DNA of 64,000 nucleotides, from positions 50,571-114,570 of the forward strand of contig CAKRYT010000007.1 of NCBI GenBank assembly GCA_934432675.1, in the 5' to 3' direction. The notes beneath the pieces are model-generated. The model was given only the letters and a program-made list of their open reading frames with translations. It was not told the origin of the DNA and did not search any database. Numbering within the stretch: position 1 is the stretch's first letter; every line of letters starts with the position of its first letter. The position numbers were made by a program, and so were the translations under genes. Positions 1 through 7,986 of the stretch are shown here, in pieces. The DNA comes from an uncultured Eubacteriales bacterium. Its GTDB lineage: Bacteria; Bacillota; Clostridia; Oscillospirales; CAG-272.

Positions 1-13
1 CATTTCACAATAC

Positions 14-45
14 TGCCCCGTTGCCCAAAAACGGGCAACGGGGCA
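14..45. terminator. GC-rich hairpin downstream of the TetR gene
   Basis: A perfect inverted repeat with arms TGCCCCGTTGCCC and its complement encloses an A/C loop. It lies just after the stop codon of the TetR-type gene on the minus strand. The tail is not strongly T-rich on either side, so it may act as a bidirectional terminator. Confidence 0.55.
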
Positions 46-58
46 TCGGGTTTTGCCG

Positions 59-634
59 TTATCTCGCCTCGGGGGTCCCCTCGGCGTTTTCGACCGCGAG
101 CCGCAGGTTGCCGGCGAAGATGCACTCGATACGGCGGATATACTTCACCATCTCGGCACTGTTGCCGTCGGTGTGCCCGTCTTCCAGCCACCGCGCCATG
201 ATGCCGAACAGTGCCTCCTCGTAGAAACTCGTGATGATATACTCGTCGCGCGCGGGGAGCGGTCGGCCGCCGTTGAGTTTGGTGATGTTCTGCACGATGA
301 TGGCGTGCAGGCGGGACATGATAAAACGCGAGGTCTCCTCGTGCCCGACCGAGCGGTACAGGTTGCGCCAGACGCGCTTGTGCCGCGCGGCAAACTCGAT
401 GAGCGAGAAGATGGCAGACTCCCATTCCGCCCCGGTGGCGTCGACGAGCCCCGCCGTCTGTTCTTCGATCGCCCGATCGATGACGTCGTAGATGTCGTGG
501 AAATAGTAGTAGAACGTGTTGCGCGTGATGCCGCACGCGGTCACGATGTCCCGCACCGTGATCTTACGGAAAGACTTTTTCTCTGCGAGTTCGAGGGTGC
601 AATCGATGATGGCACGTTTGGTGAGTTGTGACAC
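59..634 (-). CDS. TetR/AcrR-family transcriptional regulator
   Basis: The 191-residue protein begins with a TetR-type helix-turn-helix (IVTACGITRNTFYYYFHDIYD, about residues 26-46), which binds DNA as a dimer. The C-terminal region, expected to bind a ligand, is family-variable and does not reveal an effector. I chose the GTG start because GGAGGAGG lies 7 bases upstream; a longer frame back to 748 would run over the promoter. The gene is divergent from the flotillin gene, and palindromic GCGTACGC elements flank its own promoter. Autoregulation and control of the flotillin are therefore plausible inferences. Family assignment is solid; the target is not known. Confidence 0.85.
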   Translation of the reverse strand: MSQLTKRAIIDCTLELAEKKSFRKITVRDIVTACGITRNTFYYYFHDIYDVIDRAIEEQTAGLVDATGAEWESAIFSLIEFAARHKRVWRNLYRSVGHEETSRFIMSRLHAIIVQNITKLNGGRPLPARDEYIITSFYEEALFGIMARWLEDGHTDGNSAEMVKYIRRIECIFAGNLRLAVENAEGTPEAR

Positions 635-650
635 GGTGTGACCTCCTCCG

Positions 651-735
651 GCGCGTACGCCCGCTTTCTGACCGTTCCGGTACCCGTTTATTGTACCGTT
701 TTTCTCCGAAAAAGTCAACGCGCGGGCGTACGCGC
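651..735 (-). promoter_or_regulatory. TetR-gene promoter bracketed by a 14-bp inverted repeat
   Basis: On the minus strand TTGACT (713-718) and TACAAT (690-695) are 17 bases apart. GCGCGTACGCCCGC at 651-664 and its exact reverse complement at 722-735 sit on either side. Each arm contains the 8-base palindrome GCGTACGC, a likely operator pair for the TetR protein itself (inference). Confidence 0.6.
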
Positions 736-774
736 ATAAAAAAGTCACAATTACGGCGGCGGCAAAACTGTCAC

Positions 775-809
775 ATCATGTTTACAAACGCGGAAAAACA
801 TGATATAGT
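775..809 (+). promoter_or_regulatory. Flotillin promoter with overlapping palindromic operator
   Basis: TTTACA at 781-786 and TATAGT at 804-809 are separated by 17 bases. The 9-bp arms ATCATGTTT (775-783) and AAACATGAT (796-804) form a perfect inverted repeat that overlaps both promoter hexamers, as expected for a repressor site. Confidence 0.65.
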
Positions 810-847
810 AAATATAGCATGCGAATTCAATTTATGGGAGGTCACCT

Positions 848-2251
848 ATGCTGCCGATTATTCTCGTTTGCGCGGCGGTCGTCATCCTGCTGGTCATTTT
901 CTTTGCCGCAGGGTATATCAAGGCTCCGCCGGACACCGCGTACATCATCACGGGGCTCACCCGCCGCCGGATCCTCATCGGGCGCGCCGGATTCCGCATC
1001 CCCTTCTTTGAGAGGCTGGATAAACTCTCGCTCCGCGTCATGCAGGTGGACGTCAAGACGAGCGAGGCCGTCCCCACCAACGAGTTCATCAACGTGACGG
1101 TGGACGGTGTCGCGAACATCAAGATTTCCTCCGATCCGAATTTGCTGGAACGCGCCGCCGAGGCCCTGCTCAACATGGGACAGGGCGAGCTCATCGCCCT
1201 CGTCACGCAGGTGCTGGAAGGTAACATGCGTGAGATCGTCGGCTCCGTCGGGCTCAAAGAAATGGTGCAGGATCGTCAGGGCGTTGCCAAGAAAATCACG
1301 GAAAACGTCGTTCCCGATATGGAAAAACTCGGTATTGAAGTCGTGAACTTCAATATCCAGAACTTCAAGGACGGTGCCGGTACCATTGAAAATATGGGTA
1401 TCGACAACGTGGAACAGATCCGCAAGAACGCGCAGATTGCGAAAGCGAATGCCCAGCGCGACATCGCCATCGCGGCGAGCCAGGCGCAGGAACAGGCAAA
1501 CGCCGTCAAGGTCGAGGCGGAAAAGAAGATTGCCGAGCAGGATGCCGAACTGGCTGTCCAGCAGGCGGAGATGAAGATCCGCGCCGACGGCAAGCGCGCC
1601 GAGGCAGACGCCGCCTATTCCATCCAACAGGAGACGCAGCGTAAACTCATCGAGGTCGCCCATGCGGAGGCGGAGATCGCCCACCGTGAGAAGGCAGCGG
1701 AGATCGCCGACCGTGAGGTCGCGGTCAAGGAACGCCAGCTCGATGCCGAGGTCCGCAAGGCGGCAGACGCCGAGACGTACCGCGTCGCCAAAGAGGCGGA
1801 GGCGGAACTCATCCGTCGGCAGAAAGAGGCGGAGGCCAAACGCTACGAGGCGGAGCAGGAGGCAGAGGCCAGGCGTGCCGCGGCCGAGGCTCTCCGTTTC
1901 GCGATGGAGCAGGAGGCGGAAGGTATCAAAGCAAAGGGCCTCGCCGAGGCACTCGCCATCGAAAAGAAAGCCGAGGCCCAGCGCAAGATGGGCGAGGCGT
2001 CCGTGCTCGAAATGTACCTCTCGGCACTGCCCGAAGTGGTGCGCGGCGCGGCAGAGCCGCTCGGCAGGACGGATAAGATCGTCATGTACGGCGACGGTAA
2101 CGCGACCAAGGTCGTGCGTGACGTCATGACCTCCGCGAACCAGATCGTGGACGGCGTCCGCGAGGCAACCGGGCTGGATCTCACCGAAATTCTCCGCCGT
2201 GCCGTCTCCCGCGCCGGTAACACCGATACGGCCGCCCAGACCGGGGAGTAA
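848..2251 (+). CDS. floT: Flotillin-like SPFH-domain protein
   Basis: A 467-residue membrane scaffold protein of the flotillin/YuaG type, expected to organise functional membrane microdomains. The first 20 residues form one hydrophobic anchor. An SPFH/Band-7 domain follows (about 25-190), then a long Ala/Glu-rich coiled coil (about 200-400) with repeated AEAE-like heptads, as in bacterial flotillins. Length matches the family (about 460-510). GGGAGG lies 7 bases before the ATG. It stands alone behind its own promoter and is divergent from the TetR gene; the hairpin at 2303-2341 probably ends the transcript. The NfeD partner often found beside flotillins is absent here. Confidence 0.9.
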   Translation: MLPIILVCAAVVILLVIFFAAGYIKAPPDTAYIITGLTRRRILIGRAGFRIPFFERLDKLSLRVMQVDVKTSEAVPTNEFINVTVDGVANIKISSDPNLLERAAEALLNMGQGELIALVTQVLEGNMREIVGSVGLKEMVQDRQGVAKKITENVVPDMEKLGIEVVNFNIQNFKDGAGTIENMGIDNVEQIRKNAQIAKANAQRDIAIAASQAQEQANAVKVEAEKKIAEQDAELAVQQAEMKIRADGKRAEADAAYSIQQETQRKLIEVAHAEAEIAHREKAAEIADREVAVKERQLDAEVRKAADAETYRVAKEAEAELIRRQKEAEAKRYEAEQEAEARRAAAEALRFAMEQEAEGIKAKGLAEALAIEKKAEAQRKMGEASVLEMYLSALPEVVRGAAEPLGRTDKIVMYGDGNATKVVRDVMTSANQIVDGVREATGLDLTEILRRAVSRAGNTDTAAQTGE

Positions 2252-2302
2252 AACAAAAACGGCTGAAACCGAAACCGCGGGAGAACGTAAGATAACCAAT
2301 AG

Positions 2303-2341
2303 GCGGGGGAGTGCCTTTTCCTGAAAGAGGCACTCCCCCGC
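2303..2341. repeat. Dispersed GC-rich hairpin repeat, copy 1
   Basis: Arms GCGGGGGAGTGCC and GGCACTCCCCCGC are perfect complements around a T/A-rich loop. A C-rich linker and a second hairpin (CTCCGAAA..TTTCGGAG) follow. It belongs to the same family as the copies near 12.87, 21.26, 42.18, 50.49 and 51.50 kb and lies at the end of the flotillin gene. Confidence 0.75.
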
Positions 2342-2438
2342 TCCCCCTCTCCGAAACCTTTTCGGAGAATTCTCGGCGACCGGCGCAGGCGTAGTCGCCC
2401 CGTCGCAAACGACCGGACCGGGTCGGCATGACGCCGTC

Positions 2439-4040
2439 TCAGAACGGCAGAGTGATCACATTGTAGTACTGTTCGTACGGCAGGTGGTCGTCGTCCCCCT
2501 CGGCGGGGAGGACCTCCTCCGCGAGTTCGGGGATGTCCCCGATCTCGCCCCGGGCAAACGCCGCGAGCCGCGCGGCGCAGGTACGGATGCGCGCCGCCAG
2601 CCCGCCGAGGCGGGTATCGTGCCGCTCGTAACCGTTCGGCTTGTTCTCCGAAAACCACTGTATTTCATACAGGCGGTGAAAGGTATCGACCGCCTCGGCG
2701 GCGGCGGGGAAATCCTCGGTCGCGAGGGTGAGGAGTGCCGCCTTGTCCCCTGCGTGGTATGCCGCGCGGGCACGGACGCCGAGGCGGCATTTCAGACCGA
2801 TGGCGCGGGCATACGCCGCCTCGGTACGGAGCAACGTGCCGAGCGATGCCGAGCGTTCTGCCGCCGCGTCGATTTTGTCGGCGAGGGCGGCATAGTAGGC
2901 AGGGGCGTCCTCCGGTACGGTGCGGTCGTAATACCCGAGCAACGGATCCTGGTAGAACCACGTCTTGGCGGTGCCGAAGAACCAGTCCTTCGGATCGCCG
3001 CCGTAATTGCCGATTTTGCCGAGCAGCATGAGGTCGTCATAGTCCTCCCCCGTCACCCGGCGGAACGAACGGCGCAGGTCCTCGGGGTCGGGCACACCCC
3101 CGACAGACCGCGCGGCGTAGAACAGGGTCGGGAGCGCGGCGAAATAGGAGCACTCCCCACCGTCGTCTCCCCACAGGGTGAAGAAGACGTCCCGGCACCC
3201 CGTCTCACGGCAGGCCGCCATGGCGGCATCCGTCGCGCTCAGTGCCTGTTCCGAAAGGGGTGCGAAACCGCGCCATGTCCAGAGCCCGCCGGCGAAAACG
3301 GTGGGGTTCCTGAATTTTTGGTGCACGCGGAGCACACCCACATAAAAATCCTTATCGAAATGGTAGTAATCCCAGTAGACGAGGTCCAGATCCTTCGGCA
3401 CCTTGGCGATGACGTCCTCCGAGAACTCGGCGTCCGGGCGGTAACTGCCGCCCGTCGCGAGCGTGAAGAACATATCGCTCCACATCATGGGGCGGAAACC
3501 GTGGCGGGCGGCAATCTCCGTGACGCGCGCGAGATGGCGCAGGAGGATGTCCGTCCGTTTTTCAAATCCGTGCCGTTCGAGGAACTTGCCGAGCCCCACG
3601 CGCCACGCCTCGTCCATGCCGATGTGCACCCGACGGGAGGTAAACGCCTTTCCGAGAGCGTCGAACATCCGCTCGATGAGCGCATAGGTGCGGTCGTCAT
3701 CGACGAGCAGAATGTTGTCCGTGTCGAGAAACTTCCGGTAGCAGCTCCACCGCATGAGCCCGTCCAGGTGGGCGAGCGTCTGGATGCAGGGGACGAGTTC
3801 TATGCCCCGCTCCGCGGCGTACGCATCGATCCCGCGGAGTTCCTCCATCGTATACTTGCCGCGGCGATAGCCGAAATACGGCTCCCCCTCGACCTCGTAG
3901 GTGTCCTCCGTATAGAGCATGAGCGTCTTGTAGCCCATCCCCGCGAGCAGATCAATATAGCGTTTCAGTGCCGTTCCGTGCATGACTGCCCCGCGGGAGC
4001 AGTCGAGCATCACGCCGAGACCGAGCGGTTGCGTTTCCAT
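2439..4040 (-). CDS. GH20-type beta-N-acetylhexosaminidase
   Basis: A 533-residue protein with a TIM-barrel resembling glycoside hydrolase family 20. The key motif is HIGMDEAWRVGLG, whose Asp143-Glu144 pair matches the substrate-assisted catalytic pair of that family. Barrel strands such as MMWSDMFF and LVYWDYYHF follow, then a helical C-terminal region from about residue 400. No signal peptide is present, so it should act in the cytoplasm on imported amino-sugar oligosaccharides (inference). The start at 4040 was chosen over an upstream GTG-type start because AGGAAAGAGAG precedes it and the conserved barrel begins immediately after. It has no obvious operon partner. Substrate specificity cannot be read from the sequence. 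Confidence 0.8.
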   Translation of the reverse strand: METQPLGLGVMLDCSRGAVMHGTALKRYIDLLAGMGYKTLMLYTEDTYEVEGEPYFGYRRGKYTMEELRGIDAYAAERGIELVPCIQTLAHLDGLMRWSCYRKFLDTDNILLVDDDRTYALIERMFDALGKAFTSRRVHIGMDEAWRVGLGKFLERHGFEKRTDILLRHLARVTEIAARHGFRPMMWSDMFFTLATGGSYRPDAEFSEDVIAKVPKDLDLVYWDYYHFDKDFYVGVLRVHQKFRNPTVFAGGLWTWRGFAPLSEQALSATDAAMAACRETGCRDVFFTLWGDDGGECSYFAALPTLFYAARSVGGVPDPEDLRRSFRRVTGEDYDDLMLLGKIGNYGGDPKDWFFGTAKTWFYQDPLLGYYDRTVPEDAPAYYAALADKIDAAAERSASLGTLLRTEAAYARAIGLKCRLGVRARAAYHAGDKAALLTLATEDFPAAAEAVDTFHRLYEIQWFSENKPNGYERHDTRLGGLAARIRTCAARLAAFARGEIGDIPELAEEVLPAEGDDDHLPYEQYYNVITLPF

Positions 4041-4320
4041 AATAGTTATTCTCTCTTTCCTGTTGCGGTCGAAAACCGGTTCTGATAGCAAACAGCCCGG
4101 GCACGGTGCCCCGCCCGCGGGGCATCGTGTGGCAACGCCCGCGCCGGGGCACCGTCCGCCGGGCCCGTCCTACCGTTATCCTACCATATTCTCCCCCGAT
4201 TTGCAAGAGCGGATCGCAGAGAAACGACAAGAATCGGACAAAAACGCGGGCGGGCGCGAAAAAAGAGCCCGGCCCGTCACGGGACGCTCCGCGGACCCGC
4301 ACCGAACGGGCAAACAAATA
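4041..4320. other. Intergenic region upstream of the GH20 gene
   Basis: No credible gene. It contains GC-rich short inverted repeats (GGGCACGGTGCCC-like around 4096-4110) and then a sequence without a clear RBS-preceded frame. Confidence 0.5.
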
Positions 4321-4350
4321 AGCGCAGAATTCGCACGCGAATTCTGCGCT
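4321..4350 (-). terminator. Terminator of the kinase/PqqD/S26 operon
   Basis: AGCGCAGAATTCGC and GCGAATTCTGCGCT pair perfectly around two bases. On the minus strand the stem is followed by TATTTGTTT, which suits an intrinsic terminator downstream of the peptidase gene. Confidence 0.65.
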
Positions 4351-4420
4351 TTCGGTTGCTTTGGGTTGCTTTGGGTTGCTTTCGGTTGCTTTGGGTTGCT
4401 GTCGTCGGCTTTTGTCTGCT
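4351..4420. repeat. 10-bp tandem repeat (TTSGGTTGCT)
   Basis: Five in-register 10-base units reading TTCGGTTGCT or TTGGGTTGCT, followed by two degenerate units (GTCGTCGGCT, TTTGTCTGCT). They lie between the operon terminator and the peptidase gene. Confidence 0.85.
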
Positions 4421-4491
4421 GTCGTTTTTTCGTTTCGTCTGCCATCCCGTTTGCTCTCGGGAGAAACGCCCCCCGCCTGGAAAGAAAATCG

Positions 4492-5025
4492 TTACTTCCC
4501 TTTTTTAAGCCCGCGTCCTACGCGGCGCGCGGCACCGCGGGCGGCGAGATAGGCAAACCGGCAGGGGTTTTTCACCCAGAAAAGGAGGTAGGCGCGATAG
4601 CGGAGCGAGTCGACGGGCACGTAGTCGGTGCCGTGGTAGTAACCGTCGAAACGGGCGAGCACCTGCTCCTCTGGTACGGGCGGGTCGCGATGCAGGCGGT
4701 TGTCACCGCGGGTCAGATACCCCCCGTCGGGCAGGACGCGCACGACGCGGTGCAGGACGTAGTGCCCGTCGCCGCGTTTCACGAGGATTACGTCCCCCCG
4801 TGCTGCGCGCTCACCGTCTTCGAGCGGTTTCAGGACGATGGTCTGTCGGCGGTCGTGGAGCAGGGGCTCCATACTGTCGCCGGAGGTCGTACCGTAGTAG
4901 ATGCCCTGCTCGGCGAGTTCCTCCTCAATGGAGCGGGGCTTTTGCGGCAGTGCATCCCCCGACGCCGCGCGCCCGTCTCCTCCCCCGTCCGGGACCTCTC
5001 CGGGCGTATAAACGTCGTCCGTCAT
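4492..5025 (-). CDS. S24/S26-family (SipW-like, S26B) peptidase
   Basis: A 177-residue serine peptidase of the signal-peptidase clan. The nucleophile motif GDSMEPLL carries Ser51. HRVV carries His92, which replaces the Lys of eubacterial SPase I and points to the S26B/SipW type. RGDN..HRD supplies the Asp (108 or 114). No clear N-terminal membrane anchor is visible, unlike ordinary signal peptidases. Its start overlaps the stop of the PqqD-like gene (AATGA), so the two are translationally coupled. Its partners (PqqD-like and HPr-kinase-like) suggest a peptide-processing role rather than general secretion; this is inference. Confidence 0.75.
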   Translation of the reverse strand: MTDDVYTPGEVPDGGGDGRAASGDALPQKPRSIEEELAEQGIYYGTTSGDSMEPLLHDRRQTIVLKPLEDGERAARGDVILVKRGDGHYVLHRVVRVLPDGGYLTRGDNRLHRDPPVPEEQVLARFDGYYHGTDYVPVDSLRYRAYLLFWVKNPCRFAYLAARGAARRVGRGLKKGK

Positions 5026-5291
5026 TCTTCGAGCAGGTGCGCGGCGCGCAACTTGTCCAGCATCTCCCCGACGTCCCGTCGTGCGGTCTCCTCGTCGACG
5101 CCGTCGTAGTGCCCGAGCACCGACGCAATCAGTGCGTCCTCGGTCGTCCCCGCCGAAAGTTCACGGAACAGAAACGCCGCGACGGGAGAGAGACGGATCA
5201 TCCCGTTGAGCACCGTCGCCGCCCGCCCGGTGGCGACGGCAATCGTACCGTCGGGCGTATCGTGGATCAAAAGACCCTCTACCAGTTTCAT
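5022..5291 (-). CDS. PqqD-family peptide chaperone
   Basis: An 89-residue protein of the PqqD fold. It shows the typical segment DGTIAVATGRAATVLNGM followed by a helical stretch with LSPVAAFLFRELS and a C-terminal three-helix part ending in LRAAHLLEE. PqqD-like proteins bind the leader of ribosomal peptides and present it to modifying enzymes. The start at 5291 has GAGGG 7 bases upstream. It overlaps the peptidase gene and follows the kinase-like gene by 140 bases. No radical-SAM or cyclase partner is visible in the window, so the substrate peptide and modification remain unknown. Confidence 0.8.
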   Translation of the reverse strand: MKLVEGLLIHDTPDGTIAVATGRAATVLNGMIRLSPVAAFLFRELSAGTTEDALIASVLGHYDGVDEETARRDVGEMLDKLRAAHLLEE

Positions 5292-5431
5292 ATAAAACCC
5301 TCGTTTCCGGCGCGGCTCTGCCGCGCCCCGTAGATTCTCCGCCGGGCGTTGCACCCGGTCATTTCATACTTGCCGATGCGCTGTATACGCACGCCCCCGT
5401 GGGACGCCGTCACCGTGCCCGCAGCGGCGCG

Positions 5432-6157
5432 TTACCGCGCGTCCTCCGCCCCCGCCGCATCGGCACCGAAGATCCCGCGGCAGGCAACGCGCGCGGCATC
5501 CGGTGAGAGCGTGGCACTCATCCGATAAAAGGAAAGGTGCGGGATCGCCCGGTCCACGAGCGAAAGGGTCGCCGCGAGGCGATCGGGGTCGCCCGGGCGG
5601 TAGATCTGCGCGAGGAGCGCGGGATACGCGGCCGTGGCGGTGATGCGCGTGAGTTTGTCGGTCTGCCCCCGCCCGAGCAGGACGATGGCGCGGAGCGGGA
5701 CGGTGATGTTCGCGGACAAGTGGTGCTTACCGTCCCACGGTGTGCCCGAAACGAGCACCTCACGGCGGGAGACGGTCAGGAGCGGCTTGTCGTCGTTGAC
5801 GGGCTGTACCCGCCCGCCGTACACCTCCCGCCAGTAGGCGGCGTGCGTCGACTTACCGGTGCCGGACGGTGCCGTAAAGAGCACCCCTTCACCGTCGAAG
5901 GCAAACGCAGAACCGTGCATGAGCACCCGCCCGAAATCGAGCGCGCGCTCGCAGAGTTTACGATAGACGGCGAGCGTTTCGAGATACCCCGCCGGGTAGT
6001 TGCCGCCGACGCCCTCGGCGGCGATCTCTTCCTCCGTCACGGAGACGGAAAAATCCGCCTTTGCCCGGGGAGGAGCCAAGTAGTCCCGGCACATCGCCGC
6101 GAGGTCGGGATATTTGGGCGACACGTCGACGGTCAGCCCCGCAAGAGAAATCAACAC
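5432..6157 (-). CDS. HPr-kinase-like P-loop ATPase/kinase
   Basis: A 241-residue protein with a Walker A motif APSGTGKST at residues 96-104 and a NDDKPLL motif at about 121-127. This is the pattern of HPr serine kinase-like proteins found in lasso and other RiPP clusters and beside PqqD genes. It lacks the N-terminal domain of true HprK. The GTG start at 6157 has AAGGAAAGGG upstream; a TTG follows directly and is an alternative. It is the first gene of a three-gene unit with the PqqD-like protein and the S26B peptidase. The phosphorylated substrate is unknown; a precursor peptide is one possibility. Confidence 0.7.
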   Translation of the reverse strand: MLISLAGLTVDVSPKYPDLAAMCRDYLAPPRAKADFSVSVTEEEIAAEGVGGNYPAGYLETLAVYRKLCERALDFGRVLMHGSAFAFDGEGVLFTAPSGTGKSTHAAYWREVYGGRVQPVNDDKPLLTVSRREVLVSGTPWDGKHHLSANITVPLRAIVLLGRGQTDKLTRITATAAYPALLAQIYRPGDPDRLAATLSLVDRAIPHLSFYRMSATLSPDAARVACRGIFGADAAGAEDAR

Positions 6158-6687
6158 GATGTTTTCCCTTTCCTTTGCCGCCGCGCGGCCATCATTACGA
6201 TCAGTTTATCATAATTTACCCGCCGGCGCAAGAGGAAAACCGCCGCCGGCGCATGGCTCCGCCCCCATTCGCCCGGCCCCCGGGAATCACTGTCCCCGTT
6301 CACCCGGCACCGCGCCGTCCGCGGGGCCGCCCGTTACCCGTCTCACGACGATTTGTCGCTCCGCGCGGAACACCGCTTTCCGTCCGTTTTTCACGTGCCG
6401 CACACAGCATCGCTGTTTCTGGGTGGAGCCGCCCCCCTTGCAAACACATATTTCCTCCTCCGCGCCACACAATACTTTCCGTCCGTTTTTCACGCGCCGC
6501 AAGCGGCACCGTCTTTTCGTTCTTCGCTCTCCGCCGTCTCCCGCGGCGTGCGCCGCGGAGGCTTTCGTGCACGCCGCGGTGGCTTTTTGCGCGTGCCGCG
6601 GGGGCGTGCGCCGTGGGGGCTTTGCGCGTGCCGTGGGGGCGTGCGTCGCGGGGCTTTCGCGTGTGTCGCGATGCACCGAAAAAGCAA
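6158..6687. repeat. Low-complexity non-coding region with direct repeats
   Basis: No credible gene. A 20-bp sequence CTTTCCGTCCGTTTTTCACG occurs at 6376-6395 and 6475-6494. From about 6560 to 6665 the plus strand has irregular GGGGGC/CGTGCG repeats (GTGCCGTGGGGGC-like units). Long open frames here are composition artefacts. Confidence 0.6.
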
Positions 6688-6715
6688 CGCGGAGCCCGAT
6701 TTTTCGGGCTCCGCG
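6688..6715 (-). terminator. Terminator of the dehydrogenase gene
   Basis: GCGGAGCCCGA pairs with TCGGGCTCCGC around TTTT. On the minus strand the stem is followed by GTTGCTTTTTC, and it lies 16 bases beyond the dehydrogenase stop codon. Confidence 0.8.
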
Positions 6716-6730
6716 CGGTTGTGACCGGAT

Positions 6731-7879
6731 TTACAGGAGCGAGCGGTAAAGCGCGGCGATCTCCTCGACGCTCGTGTCGCGCGGGTTACCCGGGCGGCAG
6801 GCATCGGCGTACGCGCTCTCGGCGAGGAACTGCACGTCTTCCTCTTTGAGAATGCCTTTGAGGTTCCCGGGGATGCCGACGTCGGACGCGAGTTTACGCA
6901 CGGCATCGATGGCGGCGTTGCGCGCCTCCTCGGTCGTCATGCTCTCCGTCCCGGTGACGCCCATTGCCTTCGCAATATCGCGGTACTTGTCACCGGTCGC
7001 GGGTGCGTTGTATGCCATGACGGTCGGCAGGATGATGGCGTTCGCCACACCGTGCGGCGTGTCGTACAGGGCACCGAGACCGTGTGCCATACTGTGCACG
7101 ATACCGAGACCGACGTTGGAGAAGCCCTGGCCGGCGATGTACTGTGCGAGTGCCATGCCCTCTCTGCCCTCGGGCTCTCCCGCGACGGAGGCACGCAGGT
7201 ACTTCGAGATGAGTTCAATGGCTTTCAGGTGGAACATATCGGTCATGGTCCACGCCGCCTTGGTGATGTATCCCTCAATCGCGTGGGTCAGCGCGTCCAT
7301 CCCGGTGGCGGCGGTCAGCCCCTTGGGCATGGATGCCATCATATCCGGGTCGACGACGGCGACCTCGGGGATGTCGTTCGTATCCACACAGACGAATTTG
7401 CGTTTTTTCTCCGCGTCGGTGATGACGTAGTTGATCGTCACCTCTGCCGCCGTGCCCGCGGTCGTCGGGACGGCAATGGTAAAGACGGCGTGTTTCTTCG
7501 TCGGGGCCACGCCTTCCAGCGAGCGCACGTCGGCAAATTCCGGGTTGTTCGCAATGATGCCGATCGCCTTCGCGGTATCCATGGAGGAGCCGCCGCCGAT
7601 GGCGATGATGCAGTCCGCGCCGGAGGCACCGAACGCCTTGACGCCGTGCTGTACGTTTTCAATGGTCGGGTTGGGCTTGATGTCGCTGTACAGCGTGTAG
7701 GGGATCTTCGCCCCGTCGAGCAGGTCGGTCACCTTCGCGGTGACGCCGAACTTCAAAAGATCGGGGTCGGAGCATACGAACGCGTGCTTGTAGCCGCGCG
7801 CTTTGAGCTCGTTTGCGATCTCACCGATCGCGCCCTTGCCGTGGTAGGAAATTGTGTTGAGTACAATGCGGTTTGCCAT
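6731..7879 (-). CDS. fucO: Iron-containing alcohol dehydrogenase, lactaldehyde reductase type
   Basis: A 382-residue group III NAD-dependent dehydrogenase. It follows FucO (lactaldehyde:propanediol oxidoreductase) closely along its length. The dinucleotide-binding stretch IAIGGGSSMDTAKA lies near residue 95, and the Fe ligands fall in DALTHAIEGYI and in VHSMAHGLGALYDTPHGVANA. It would reduce lactaldehyde from fucose or rhamnose breakdown to 1,2-propanediol, although related 1,3-propanediol and butanol dehydrogenases look similar. The start at 7879 has AAAGGAGA upstream. An AraC regulator is encoded immediately upstream on the same strand and may control it. Confidence 0.85.
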   Translation of the reverse strand: MANRIVLNTISYHGKGAIGEIANELKARGYKHAFVCSDPDLLKFGVTAKVTDLLDGAKIPYTLYSDIKPNPTIENVQHGVKAFGASGADCIIAIGGGSSMDTAKAIGIIANNPEFADVRSLEGVAPTKKHAVFTIAVPTTAGTAAEVTINYVITDAEKKRKFVCVDTNDIPEVAVVDPDMMASMPKGLTAATGMDALTHAIEGYITKAAWTMTDMFHLKAIELISKYLRASVAGEPEGREGMALAQYIAGQGFSNVGLGIVHSMAHGLGALYDTPHGVANAIILPTVMAYNAPATGDKYRDIAKAMGVTGTESMTTEEARNAAIDAVRKLASDVGIPGNLKGILKEEDVQFLAESAYADACRPGNPRDTSVEEIAALYRSLL

Positions 7880-7917
7880 AGTCTGTCTCCTTTGTTCCAA
7901 GTATTTTGTTATTACCA

Positions 7918-7945
7918 GTATAACAGATTTTTTTCGTTTTCACAA
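7918..7945 (-). promoter_or_regulatory. Promoter of the fucO-like gene
   Basis: On the minus strand TTGTGA (7940-7945) and TATACT (7918-7923) are 16 bases apart, about 40 bases before the start codon. This indicates transcription separate from the upstream AraC gene. Confidence 0.55.
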
Positions 7946-7986
7946 CGGGCGGCACGGGAAAAACCTTTGTACTTTCTGTGAATATC

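Noticed and set aside
4176..4445. 89-codon minus-strand frame containing the 10-bp array
   Set aside because: Weak RBS, and it reads straight through the operon terminator at 4321-4350.
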